Source: Blattamonas nauphoetae (Eukaryota > Preaxostyla > Oxymonadida). From it: 64,000 bases of DNA. The stretch covers positions 286,935-350,934 of the forward strand of contig JARBJD010000043.1 in NCBI GenBank assembly GCA_033064195.1. The letters run 5' to 3'. The notes under the pieces are model-generated. The model was not told where the DNA came from, ran no database searches, and worked only from the letters and a program-made list of their open reading frames with translations. A program made the position numbers and the translations under genes. Of this stretch, positions 12,172-23,037 are shown one piece after another. The first letter of the stretch is position 1. Every line of letters begins with the position of its first letter.

Positions 12172-13248
12172 CTACCATCGCGGCCTTCCCACATTCGATC
12201 CCAGCAATTTCGAGATGGTGTGACAGCTGTTGACAATTTTGAATCCATAATCTCCGTTCTTCTCGTGTATCATCTTCTGTTCGAGTGTGTCTTCGAAGCC
12301 TTCCGAAATCAGAGCTTGCATCATCCGTTTCCCAGATTGGGCCGCTTCGGGGCTTTCTTTCTTCCAATCGTAGATTGTACGGTGAATGTAGTTGAGAGCA
12401 GTGTCGAGACGAAAATCTTGTTCGACGAACGAGAGACAACTGGTAAATGCCATCACAATCGGAGATGCGAGAACAAATTCCAACGTTGGATGATGATATG
12501 CGCCTATTTGAATGTGTGTGCCCAATAGGGACATGAAGGAATGCAACACATCTCCATTTAGGATAAACAGATTTGAGATCAGAAATGTCACAAAAGGAGA
12601 CGATGGGATCACGGCCTTCTGAAAGATCATTTCACGATGGTTGGATTTTTTGACAGCTGAATTGAAACCAATGCTTATGAGAGACGATGGAAAGGTAATG
12701 GTGATGCAATCGAGGATGATTGTTATGAGATTGGAGAACATCGTTTCATTTCCTGATATTGGCAGTGTGTGGGGTTGAACTGCCGCTAACACTTTGGTGA
12801 TGAGATCAGACTCCACGAGACGACATCGAATTTCAAGCGATACAGCTCTTGTAGAACTTCGAAGGAACGAGAACGTTGCAGCAACCACAGTCGAGTGGGA
12901 AGATGACAAGAGAGTTACAATGCTCTCAATAAAGCCAAAACGCGATCTGGCTGAAGAGGAAACGAGTTCAGTGACGAGTTTCGCTCCAGATGGGTTGTCC
13001 CAATTTGGTTCGAAGCTCTCCAAGAATCGGAAAGCTTTGTCGAGAAGGACATTGTTAAACGGGTGTTCAGCTTTGACGAGGGCAACAAGCGAGCGGTAAA
13101 TCGCTGATTTGTCCACAAACGACAATTTTGACTTTGGATCGAATGTCAGAAACGGTTCTTCGTTAACCACGATAGACGAAGGTGATTCCAGAGAACCATT
13201 CGATAAGGCATCGTTGGAAGCTTTTGAAGTCCCTGATTCTTTTTCCAT
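12172..13248 (-). CDS. small helical family, copy A2 (358 aa)
   Basis: Start taken at the ATG for MEKESGTSK, aligned with the other copies; an in-frame ATG further upstream would add 20 residues that siblings lack. The usual TGA is mutated to CGA, so the frame runs on a few codons to TAG. It shares an N-terminal sub-type (ALSNGSLESPSSIVVNEEPF) with copies D2 and D5, so these three are closer relatives than their array positions suggest. All family blocks are present. Confidence 0.75.
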   Translation of the reverse strand: MEKESGTSKASNDALSNGSLESPSSIVVNEEPFLTFDPKSKLSFVDKSAIYRSLVALVKAEHPFNNVLLDKAFRFLESFEPNWDNPSGAKLVTELVSSSARSRFGFIESIVTLLSSSHSTVVAATFSFLRSSTRAVSLEIRCRLVESDLITKVLAAVQPHTLPISGNETMFSNLITIILDCITITFPSSLISIGFNSAVKKSNHREMIFQKAVIPSSPFVTFLISNLFILNGDVLHSFMSLLGTHIQIGAYHHPTLEFVLASPIVMAFTSCLSFVEQDFRLDTALNYIHRTIYDWKKESPEAAQSGKRMMQALISEGFEDTLEQKMIHEKNGDYGFKIVNSCHTISKLLGSNVGRPRW

Positions 13249-14797
13249 TGAGATGAGAGGATGATCATCCCATTGTCCGTCGCAAACAGACCAACAACAA
13301 ACCATCAAACAACAAACGAATTGTCCGAAGAAATAAAAGGAAGATTGATAGAAGAATGAAATGAGCCATCATTAACAACGAATACGTTCCTGTCTGGCAA
13401 GTTGCACTTTCGTCAAGAGTTTCTCAGTCGATGTCCGCATCCGAACAAGAATCAAATTCGAAAACAACCACCAATGCAGGCGAAGCCAACACCTTCGAAT
13501 TGTGGATGGTGGAGAGTTGAGAGTGTGATGGACGAACAAAAAGAGGCGAAGATTCTCGTTCATGGCAAAGAGATGATAAGAACAGTATTCTTCCAAAAAT
13601 GGCATGTTCACACAATGGGATGCAAGGGGGGCTTTGTTCAATGTAGATCCCGGCCAGTTGAGTGAAAAGGAGTTCTCGTTCAGAAAAGCAAGAAATTGAG
13701 TTAGCAGGACAGAATGAGGGCAAGCTAATCCAACCGTGTTCCATCGAAGAATGGCTCAACATCAGAAAATGACAACAGTGCAACTCCAAACTCGTCTGGT
13801 TGTGTTGGAAGTGTAAAACGACGAAAACGCCAGCGCAGAATCCAATTCCAGCAGAGGAACGAGATGGCTGGCCATTCCAGTTCCGATTGTGCCAGCCGAG
13901 TTGTGGAGTCCATTCTGTCGTTTGGAGTGGAATGGACGGCGATCTGAAGAGAGTGACGACAGTGTTGAGAAGAGAGCTCGTTTGGAGGAGTGTTGGCGTG
14001 ATGGAGTTCCTCATCGTCTGAAAAGCGATTCAACGCATGCACAGTCCAAAGGGCGAGAAATCGGGCGATCATTGAGTCTTCCAAAAGCGACATCTGAACA
14101 GCGCCTCGTGAGTTTTGCCATTTCTTCCGTTCCGGTTATTGACTATCCAACTTGGGTATCGTCCAGAATCGACACCAGAGAGGCGTTTGTGTGATCGGTT
14201 GACAATCTTGTTCGCTTTGAGAAAAGAACACGCTGTTGAACGGATGTAACCAATTGCGCAACAAGTTGCACTATCCCTGACGATGCACCATGCAGAGTTA
14301 ACTTTGTCTTGAAAAACATAGTCTTCTGAAGTTGTGTGTATTCTTCGATTTCGGACGGCTGTGTGTGGCTCGGTTTCAGGAACGAGATTAATGAGTGAGA
14401 GGATGGACAACTGGCGGAATGATCAGAAAACCAATCGTGGGGGGCTGTGGAATCGCTGAAATGTGGGGTGCATCCCATTTTGACGAGAAAAACGAGAAGT
14501 GTTTCTGAGATCGTTCAAAAGTCGAGAATGGGAAAGATAATCTGGTCACAATGCATCGTTCAGGGACGCAAGGAATTGTGTGGAGAGAGGAAAGTTGACG
14601 ATGTGACAGTCAAAGACAGCCGCGTTGACAACGACGAACCCAAAAGAGCAAACCATTTCTGGACGATTGGAGGTGATCTTAGAATCTGTTGGTCCGCACC
14701 AGCAATCAGCGCATTCCCAACATCCGAGGAGAGTCCGCAGAAATCATTGTGGAGTCAGTCGAGAGGCTCCTTCGACGTGTCATTGACGATGCAACTG
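13249..14797 (-). repeat. long-form spacer between copies A2 and A3
   Basis: Contains the 3' block of A3 (about 14797-14430), an extra segment of about 550 bp (about 13845-14400), the second conserved block (13800-13372) and the leader of A2. The extra segment recurs only in the D3-D4 spacer (about 47237-47800). Open frames occur on both strands; I cannot say which, if any, is translated. Confidence 0.55.
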
Positions 14798-15871
14798 TCA
14801 CTGCCTTCGAGCATTGAATCCCAGAGATTTCGAAATTGCATGACACTCTTTCACAATCTCGTTGCCAAAGCGTCCGTCTTTGTCCCTCATCGTCATCTGT
14901 TCGAGTGTGTCTTCGAAGCTTTCCGAAAACAGAGCTCGCATTGTCCGTTTCCAAGTTTCGGCCACTCCTGCTTCGTATCTCTTCCATTCTAACAGGGTAT
15001 GGGTAATGTTGAAGAGGGTCAGGTGGAGAGATTCGAAGTGTTCGGCGATCGAGAGACAACTTGAGAATGTCATCACAATCGGAGATGCGAGAACAAATTC
15101 CAATGTTGGACGATGAAATGGACATATTCGAATGAATATGGCCAATAGAGACATGAAAGATTTGAAGACGTCTCCATTGAGGACGTGTTGGTTAGAGATC
15201 AGAAAAGTCACAAATTGAGACGATGGAAGAACGACATTCTGAAAGATCATTTCATGATGGTTGAATTTGTCGCCTGAAGCAATGATGCCAAGAACGTTGA
15301 GATTGAAAGGATATGCGAGGTCAGCAAGTCTCTCGATGATTTTGACGAGTTTGTTGATCATCTCTTCATTTCCTGCGATTGGCAGTGTTTCAGGTTGAAC
15401 CGTTGCTAACACGGTGCTGATGAGATCTGACGCCACGAGACGACATCGAATTTCAGTTGATGAAGATATTGCGATATTGAACAGGAATGACAACGCTGCT
15501 GCAACCACTCTCGAGTGAGGAGATGTGAGCAGAGTGACAATGCTCGCAGCAAAGCCAGAAGCTGATCCGGCTGAAGAGGGAACGAGATCAGTCACGAGTT
15601 GCGAAGTATGATTGCGTCCTCCCCTTTTCACTTCTAGACTCTTCAAAAAGAGGACTGCTTTGTCTTGAAGAACGTTGTCAAATGGATATTCAGCTTTCAC
15701 GAGGGCAACAAGCGAACAGTAAATTTGTGATTTGCACTTAAACGACAGATTTGAGTTCACATCGAAATTCATGAATGGTTTGTGCAATGTGTTCACAGAC
15801 ATACGAGATTCCTGTGAATGATTCAAAGAGACAGCATTGAATGTATTCAAAGTCTCTATCTCTTTTTCCAT
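14798..15871 (-). CDS. small helical family, copy A3 (357 aa)
   Basis: Full-length with all blocks. The last residues NARRQ and the TGA stop match copies A4 and D4, placing these three in one subgroup. The leader motif GGGATGATCC is present about 20 nt upstream of the ATG at 15871. Confidence 0.78.
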   Translation of the reverse strand: MEKEIETLNTFNAVSLNHSQESRMSVNTLHKPFMNFDVNSNLSFKCKSQIYCSLVALVKAEYPFDNVLQDKAVLFLKSLEVKRGGRNHTSQLVTDLVPSSAGSASGFAASIVTLLTSPHSRVVAAALSFLFNIAISSSTEIRCRLVASDLISTVLATVQPETLPIAGNEEMINKLVKIIERLADLAYPFNLNVLGIIASGDKFNHHEMIFQNVVLPSSQFVTFLISNQHVLNGDVFKSFMSLLAIFIRICPFHRPTLEFVLASPIVMTFSSCLSIAEHFESLHLTLFNITHTLLEWKRYEAGVAETWKRTMRALFSESFEDTLEQMTMRDKDGRFGNEIVKECHAISKSLGFNARRQ

Positions 15872-17007
15872 TGAAGTGAGAATAGGATCATCCCATTGTT
15901 CCTCGGTGATGGAGAATCAACACATCATCAAACAATTCACGAATTCTCCAAGTAAAGAAAATGAAGATTAATAGAAGAATGAAATGAGCCATCATTAACA
16001 ACTAATACGTTCCTGTCTGGCAAGTTGCACTTTCGTCAAGAGTTTCTCAGTCGATGTCCGCATCCGAACAATAATCAAATTCGAAAACAACAATCAACGC
16101 AGGCGAAGCCAACAACTTCAAATTGTCGATGGTGGAGAGGTAGGAGTGTGATGAACGGACAAAACGACACTGGACGATTCTCGTTCATGGCGAAGTAACG
16201 AGAAGAACAGAATTGTTCCAAAAATGGCATGTTCACACAATGGGATGCGATTTGTGCTTTGTTCAAGATCGATACAGTCCAGCTTAGAGAAAAAGAGTTC
16301 GTGCTCAGAAATGCAAGAAATTGAGTCAGCAGGACAGAAGAAGGGCAGGCCAATCCAACCGTGTTCCATCGAAGAATGGCTCAACATCAGAAAATGACAA
16401 CAGTGCAACTCCAAACTCGTCTGGTTGCGTTGGAAGTGATGAACGACAAATCGTCCACATGAACGACTGTGCGGATATGTCGACAAGGCCCAAAGCACGT
16501 TGTTTGCTGGGACGGGAGAAAGAGAGAAAAGGAGGACGAAGAGATGAGACAAGAAAGAAGGAGGAGAAAGAAGAACGATTCACAGAAAGTGCTGATGGAA
16601 CAAACACAAGGAACGCAAAAAAAGAGAAAATACCTCAAACAAACTGTGGAGGGCTGTGGTATGGCTGTAATGTGGGGTGCATCCCATTTCGACGAGAAAA
16701 ACGAGAAGTGTTTCTGAGATCGTTCAAAAGTCGAGATTGGGAAAGATAATCTGGTCACAATGCATCGAGCAGGGATTTGATGAATTGTTTGGAGATAGGA
16801 CGGTTGACAATGTGACAGTCAAAGACAGCCGCGTTGAGAACGACCAACCCAAAACAGCAAACCATTTCTGGACGATTGGAGGCGATCCCAGAATCTGTTC
16901 GTCGGCACCAGCAATCAGCGCATTCCCAACATCCGAGGAGAGTCCGCAGAAATGAGTTGGAGTCATTCCAGAGAGGTTGCGTTGACGTGTCATTTGAGGT
17001 GCAATCA
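15872..17007 (-). repeat. spacer between copies A3 and A4
   Basis: Short-form spacer with the 3' block of A4 (17007 to about 16640), an intron-like element at 16507-16633 (GTATTTTC start, pyrimidine-rich, CAG end on the minus strand) and the second conserved block (about 16500-16010). A 142-codon frame on the plus strand (16321-16749) is open but may be a shadow. Confidence 0.6.
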
Positions 17008-18084
17008 TCACTGCCTTCGAGCATTGAATCCAAGAGATTGTGAGAGATAGTGACAGTGTTGGTCAAGACTACTTCCAAAATGTCCACCGCTCGTGTCATT
17101 CTTCAGAACCTGTTCGAGTGTGTCTTCGAAGCCTTCTGAAATCAGAGCTTGCATCATCCGTTTCGCAGGTTGTTCCACTTCTCGGCTTTGTTTCTTCCAA
17201 TCGTAGATTGTACGGTGAATGTAGTTGAGAGTAGTGTCGAGACAATACTCATTTTCGACGAACGAGAGACATCTTGAGAATGCCATCGCAATCGGAGATG
17301 CGAGAACAAATTCCAGGGTTGGATGATGAAATGGGCCTATTTCAATGAATCTGTCCAATAGAGTCATGAAGGAGCGGAGCAAGTTTTCCTCGAGGCGGTT
17401 TCGATTTGTGATCAGAAATGTCACAAATTGAGACGATGGGATCACGACCTTGTGAAAGATTATTTCACGATGGTTGAATTGGTCGACTGCTGCAATCTTC
17501 CCGAGTTGTTCGAGAGAGAATGGAGATGCGAGGTAGAGGCAGTTGTCGATGATATTGATGATAATGTCGAAGATTGTTTCATTTCCAGAAATTGGCAGTG
17601 TGTGTGGCTGAACAGTTGCTAACACGTTGCTGATGAGATCTGATTCCACGAGACGAGATTGAAATTGGGGCGATGATATCCGTGCTGTTTCGTTGAGGAA
17701 TGACAGCGCTGCTGCAACTACAGTCGAGTGGGGAGATGATAGCAGAGTGAGAATACTCTCAATAAAGTCGGAAGGCGATCCGGCTGACGAGGGAACGAGT
17801 TCAGTCACGAGTCCGTTTGCCAGATATTGGTCGCCCCATCCTGGTTCGAGATTCTCCAATAATCGGGCAGCTTTGAACTGAAGGAAATCATCAAAAGGAT
17901 ACTCAGCTTTCACGAGGGCAACAAGGGAAGTGTAAATCACTGATTTGTCCTCAAAAGACAAGTCAGAGTCCTCATCGAAATTCAAGAAAGGTTCATGCAA
18001 TGTGTCGGAACTCGAACGTGGATAGGGTAAGCGATTCAAACAGGTGTCATTGGTTTCGTTCAAAGTTTCTGATTCTCTTTCCAT
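17008..18084 (-). CDS. small helical family, copy A4 (358 aa)
   Basis: Full-length outermost member of the left array. Its leader differs from its siblings: the GGGATGATCC motif is missing and only 65 bp separate its ATG from the ATG of the divergent methyltransferase gene. The array edge thus coincides with a change of upstream sequence. Confidence 0.78.
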   Translation of the reverse strand: MERESETLNETNDTCLNRLPYPRSSSDTLHEPFLNFDEDSDLSFEDKSVIYTSLVALVKAEYPFDDFLQFKAARLLENLEPGWGDQYLANGLVTELVPSSAGSPSDFIESILTLLSSPHSTVVAAALSFLNETARISSPQFQSRLVESDLISNVLATVQPHTLPISGNETIFDIIINIIDNCLYLASPFSLEQLGKIAAVDQFNHREIIFHKVVIPSSQFVTFLITNRNRLEENLLRSFMTLLDRFIEIGPFHHPTLEFVLASPIAMAFSRCLSFVENEYCLDTTLNYIHRTIYDWKKQSREVEQPAKRMMQALISEGFEDTLEQVLKNDTSGGHFGSSLDQHCHYLSQSLGFNARRQ

Positions 18085-18149
18085 TCAAAACGATGAGATC
18101 CAAATCTCCAAATGAAGCAAAGTCCAAATGCCGGTTTGATCATCACGGG
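18085..18149. promoter_or_regulatory. 65-bp divergent intergenic region
   Basis: Separates the start codons of A4 (minus) and the methyltransferase (plus). If both starts are right, both promoters and leaders lie within 65 bp or overlap coding sequence. An in-frame upstream ATG at about 18091 could lengthen the methyltransferase slightly. No TATA-like element is obvious. Confidence 0.4.
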
Positions 18150-19474
18150 ATGGCCACAGACTCGAATTACGCGTCATTCAGGGAGATAATTCATCTTTAC
18201 CATGATGACGATCTTGTTGGTGCACTACAATTCCTGGACGGCTTGAATATCCCTCCGGACATCACAGATGAAGATTCGACCTCAACTGTTCTTCTTAAGA
18301 CAATTCGGAAGCATCTTCGTGTTCAGCTACAAGGTATGAATGTTATATACTCAATGTATCGACCTATCTCTTTAGGAGAGACTCTTCCTTTGTACATGGA
18401 TGCAGATCCATTTGTCGCCTTCATCCGTGGGTATGTGCCGGAATATGATTGACTATATCATTCTGTCACTTAAATTGGTGAATATTATGTTTTCCTTTTC
18501 TCTTTCTTTCGAATATGTGTCTCTTCCATGCTTAACTTTCTCTTTCTTGTCCGATCTTCATCCCGTATCATTTGTTTCTTCCTCGTTCATTTAGAGGCGG
18601 AAATGTTCCACTCTATACTTCATTATCGGCAACTTTAAATCAACTGTGGACCTCGATCTCGCAAACATCGTCTCCTCTCCAACCATTCACCGTCCTGGAT
18701 GTCGGTGTTGGCACAGGCGAAGCATTACTCCCCACTCTTCGTCAATCGCACCTTAAACCATTCATTTATACAGCTGAACCATCAGCTGCCATACACACCA
18801 CTACGCTCTCCCAATTAGCTGCCCTCGAATCTGATGGCATTTTGAGCGGATATAATGGGATAACCGCGTCTGCTGAAGCCCTGTCTTCCGATCGACATAG
18901 CTTGGAGCAGTTTGCAGGGGGAGTGGATGTTGTGCAAATGACATTCTCTCTGCAATACCTGTCACAACACAGGGAGCTTACAAGATACTTGAAATGGGTT
19001 CGGGAGTTGTTACTTCAGTCTAAATCAACCAAAAACACAAATCCGCGCTTTATTTCAGCTGAATTTGACGTTCCGTCGGTCGCAAACGATCACCCCCCAC
19101 TGCTCGCAGAACAAAGGATCAAATACATCTTTGAGAGCTATTTACAAGGCTTAGAAGAGTACCGTTTTACTCCAACATTTGCGGCAGTCGTGCAAGGCTT
19201 CCTAATCCCTGTTATGATGTCCAAGTTCGACACTAATCTCATCGAACAGATCAGCGACGAATCTGCCGATGACGATCGACAAAACGGCCGGAAACACGGG
19301 AAACGAAGAAAAAGGGATGGGGAACCGAAGAAAAAGGAAGGATCGCTCACAAGGGAGCGGACGAAGGAGGAATGGGTCAACGAGGTTCAAAAGGCAGGAT
19401 TTTCGAAGGTAGAATTGAAGTTTATCGAGAAGTATTGGTGGGGCGATTGTTATATGATTATCGCGGAACCATAG
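18150..19474 (+). CDS. SAM-dependent class I methyltransferase (372 aa, three exons)
   Basis: Exons 18150-18333, 18376-18430 and 18595-19474, with introns beginning GTATG and ending TTTAG; the splices join in frame (IRG|GGNVPLY). Motif I is clear near residues 112-122 (VLDVGVGTGEA), the glycine-rich SAM-binding loop of Rossmann-fold methyltransferases, followed by an acidic residue after the next strand (YTAEPS). A Lys/Arg-rich insertion lies near residues 305-330 and could be a nuclear or nucleic-acid-binding tail. The N-terminal 80 residues resemble no domain I know. Substrate cannot be told. Ends at TAG. Confidence 0.8.
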
Positions 19475-19851
19475 TTAGTTTTGATTCCTGATTCTTAGTC
19501 CGTCTATGAAGTTCCTGATTTGTGGACAATCATTCGTTTTTGAGGGCTTTAGTAACATTTCATCAAGAATATGAAAGATTCGGCAGATGTTTGAGCATAC
19601 ACTATCTTCCTTTTGGTTCGTTCTTCTTGTTCGAGCGGTTAATGATGAGAATGAGTGTGATCAATCAACTGAACGTCAGATTGGACCATTAACACTGATT
19701 TTCCCCAAAGAAACGAGAGAAATGATGAAATAAAACATTGATTCAGAGTCTGAGTGTGATAGAGGAAGAAACTCAATGAAAAGAGGAAGAAATCCGAAAG
19801 AACAAAAACGAGAATCAAAACGAATGAAAAGAGTAAGATGTCGTTTCATTG
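19475..19851. other. intergenic stretch without a gene
   Basis: Lies between the 3' ends of the methyltransferase and the minus-strand neighbour. Purine-rich in its right half (GAAAAGAGGAAGAAATCC and similar). Nothing recognised. Confidence 0.5.
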
Positions 19852-20355
19852 TCAGTCCTTCCCACTCTCCTCCTCCGAGCTCATCGCAATCTTCGCTCTT
19901 TTCTCCTCCTCCACGCTTCCCTTCACATATCCCACTTCCACCACCCGAAGCCCACCCTTCCCACTCTTCTCGCACAATCGCTTCACAACCTGCTCAGACA
20001 CGTCTTCCGAATACTCTCGCGACACTCTCTGCCAGCCCTCCTCTCCCACACAGCGAGCGAAGCAGTGTGTGTGCTTCTCGCCTTCTGTGTCGCTCTCCGC
20101 GATGACGAAGAGGAGGTGATGTGTGGACGAAGGCAGCGACGGCGTGCTGACGAGCGAGATGGCACAGTCGGAGTCGGAACTTGCTGCGGGCAGTGCTGGT
20201 TTGGGCGAAGTTTGGCTGTCGTCGCTCTTTTCGGGGCTTTTCGAGGGGCCGCGAGGGGTGCTTTGGTCGCGACGGGAGGGCGAGGAGTGGGTGGATGGGG
20301 GGAGAGTGAGAGGGACAGGAAGGACGGTGTCGGTGGGAAGAGTGACGATGACCAC
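19852..20355 (-). CDS. uncharacterised protein or 3' exon (about 167 aa)
   Basis: Minus-strand frame with a Ser/Pro-rich first half and a charged, apparently folded second half (LLFVIAESDTEGEKHTHCF..., then VSREYSEDVSEQVVKRLCE). The same frame stays open upstream to about 20460 (FAKIVIHTISSPFRLFLAQE), so the true start or an upstream exon probably lies there. It would then overlap or be spliced to the end of the 522-residue gene next to it. I do not recognise the protein. Confidence 0.45.
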   Translation of the reverse strand: MVIVTLPTDTVLPVPLTLPPSTHSSPSRRDQSTPRGPSKSPEKSDDSQTSPKPALPAASSDSDCAISLVSTPSLPSSTHHLLFVIAESDTEGEKHTHCFARCVGEEGWQRVSREYSEDVSEQVVKRLCEKSGKGGLRVVEVGYVKGSVEEEKRAKIAMSSEEESGKD

Positions 20356-20465
20356 GTCGGCTTGTTCCTGAGCGAGGAAGAGGCGAAAAGGAGAGGAAAT
20401 CGTGTGAATGACAATTTTGGCAAACCGAGTCGCGTGAATGCTGACATTTCGACAGTATTCGAATG

Positions 20466-22163
20466 TTAATGCCTTTTTGCTGCTCTTTCGGCAGTTTCTG
20501 GGAGATAATCAAACGAAACAGGGCAGACTTTGATTGCGTCCTTCAGCGAACGGCCAGGGCGTGTCTGAGGAGTGTGGAGCAGTTCTTTCGAATCTTCCCC
20601 CAAAAGATCTTCAATCTGCAGAAGATGGAAGAAGTGATGATGCAAACAGAGAAGTGCATACCTGGCGAAGACACGGCGAGTCAGCGAAGACGCGGCTGAG
20701 ACAGATTCCCTCCTTTCTGCCCCTCCACTCCTCCCGACTGCAGACAAACCCAACCAACTCGCACAGCCGCATCCGCTCCTCCCAACCCGCTTTGAGGATG
20801 CGAGAAATCACATTTCGCATTTCGGTGTCCTCAATCCCGTCCATCAGAAGCTGGACACCAGAATGCTGGTATCGGCGAGCACCAGGCGTGCCTGTGAAGG
20901 AGAATGGAAGATCTTCGGTCTGTATTTCGTACAGTACAAGAGCAGCCGAGTAAGCAAGACACGAGAACAGATCTGGAAAAAAAGAGGATATGAGGTCAAA
21001 TATCGTAAATGAAGAATCCAGAATATGAAATAAGAGCAAGATGAGGAAATCAAACCGTGTCGATTCACTCGATCTTTCTCAAAACGAGCGGGATCGGTCC
21101 AGCGAAGCAGATCGTCAGATGTCGGCTGCTCTCCTCCCGACAGCAGCTCCATCTCCAAACTGTGCTCCTCGCCTTCGTCTTCTTCATCGTCTTCCCCTTT
21201 CGACTTCTCCATCTTCGTCCTGGTCGGCAGTTTCTCCAGAACGAGGCAGATCTCATCGGATGCATCGAAGAGAACCGAAAACGGCGTGAATCCCTTGATG
21301 ATCGGCGATGTCGGATCGCTCGTCGAGATCTGTCCCAAACCAGCGAATATTCGAGCTGCAATTCGAGCCTTCTCTTTGGCCGTTGGTCTGCGTCTCTTCC
21401 ATCCCTTCCCCTCTCCCCCATGCACGCGGACAAACAACGTCTGCGACCTGTCCATCAGCCTCCCCCCTGCCTTCATCGTCCCATCCTCTCCAACCACCAA
21501 CACTTGCACTTTTTCGAGTTTCGCGTCCTTTCCTTCGCTTTGAGCGCTCACACTCTGTTTTCTGCTTGGAACCGCTGAGACTACTTTGCTCTTTGGTGTC
21601 TCTTCGGGTGGCTGCGTGTCTGGTTCCTCGTCAGGCGCTGGTTTCCGTTTGAATGCTGGGATCTCAAACTCAATGCCATATCGTCTTTCCTTCTTCGTTC
21701 GATGTGGGCGTTCCTTTTCGTCCTCTTTCGCTTTCTTGGCGCGAGGCATTGACATTGTGTGGCTCAAACCAACTCGTTTGTCTTTTGGTCGCCCTTTTGG
21801 TCGAAGTAAGTTCCGAAAATCCTCAAAATCCGCTTCATCTCGTCTGTTCGCAAAGTCTTCAATTTCCCGGAGAGTTCTGTGATCCATCGGCTGCTTCACG
21901 AGCACTGAAAAAAGATCACACACAGTATTCTCTCCAACCACACACTCAGCCAGCTCTTCGCCCTCAAAACGGTTCGACAGGAATCTGACAATCGACAGGC
22001 ACTGTCGGTGTCCGCTTGTCGTGTTTCTTTTGAAGAGGTCAGCCACGACAGTTTCAAGTTGGGGGAGTGTCTGCGACAGGAGGCGTTCCATATCGGTCTC
22101 GGAAAAGGACTCTTCTCCAAAATGTAAGGTTGATGCGAGAGGATTTGGGGAAATCATTGTCAT
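20466..22163 (-). CDS. uncharacterised three-exon protein (522 aa)
   Basis: Exons (minus order) 22163-21056, 20972-20662 and 20615-20466. The introns of 83 and 46 nt start GTTTG and GTATG and end CAG, and phases match. The first 100 residues are helical (TLPQLETVVADLFKR). The middle is strongly basic (KKAKEDEKERPHRTKKERR) and then acidic (GEDDEEDEGEEH). Exon 2 encodes a compact segment (LAYSAALVLYEIQTEDLPF...GVQLLMDGIEDTEMRNVISR). The charge pattern suggests a nuclear protein (inference). No named domain recognised. Confidence 0.65.
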
Positions 22164-22372
22164 GGTGAGTGAAATCTGAGAGAGACTCCTTTTGTCATGG
22201 TCTGATCAAAACAGTATGATGGAAAGCAAGTTAATCTGAGAAAAAGACGGCTAATGAGCAGAAAGAACGTAGAACATATCAATACGATCATCAAACTACA
22301 CTGAATATGAATTAAAAGATTGAGAGACATCGAATGGTTCCGACAATGGGAGGATCCCTTGTTTCAAGTCCC

Positions 22373-22675
22373 ATGGAAGAACACACAGTTCGTTTGAACA
22401 CATCCAATGATGTCTGTCTACCCCTGTCACCAAATTCATCTTCATCTATGAACACTTTGCAAGAACCTTTCTTGAATTTCGATACAAAGTCGAAATTGTC
22501 GTTTGAGGAGAAATCAGCAATTTACTGTTCGCTTGTTGCTCTCGTGGAAACTGACTACCCATTCGACAATGTCCTTCAAGACAGAGTGGTGATGTTTTTG
22601 AAGAGCCTCGAGCCAGAGTGGGGCGAATACGAGCTTATAGCGAAACTCGTCACAGACCTGGGACAATATTTTTGA
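22373..22675 (+). pseudogene. small helical family, truncated copy B1 (N-terminal third)
   Basis: Starts at the ATG for MEEHTVRLNTSND, 10-20 nt after a recognisable leader (CAATGGGAGGATCCC). Family similarity runs through SLVALVETDYPFDNVLQDR and LVTDL, then breaks at about 22664, where siblings continue LVPSSAG; it stops after GQYF. A remnant of a dispersed copy, on the opposite strand to array A. Confidence 0.7.
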
Positions 22676-23037
22676 GATCATCGATCGCAATGGAAAAAGT
22701 TCGAGCGACATTTCGATTTTCAAATATCCTTTTATCCTTCACACATTCAGATTGATTGCATTTCTAAATGGAGATTCCAGACGTTCTGACCTCCAAAGTC
22801 GTTCTGTCAATGAACGTTGTGTGATCAAACCATAATCGTGCGTTTTTGTCTATCTCCTCTGATTGAATCGTTTTTTTTCGATTTTGCTGCCTGTGAAATA
22901 TATCGTTGTCACGAATGAAAGAGTTTTCAATAAATGTTGTTCATGATTGTTCATCTACTTAGTCATTTCAAATCAATCCGTTTCAATGATGCAAAAGACA
23001 ACGTATTCTGGAACTATGTGCACAGTTTCAGTAAAAC
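22676..23037. other. AT-rich stretch without a gene
   Basis: Follows the broken end of copy B1. Homopolymer T runs and short frames only. No repeat or RNA gene recognised. Confidence 0.4.

Noticed and set aside
16750-16955. FHA-like domain in the antisense spacer frame (GKDNLVTMHR...VTVKDSRVEN)
   Set aside because: Only a vague resemblance; the key Gly-Arg and Ser-x-x-His pattern is absent and the strand is uncertain.
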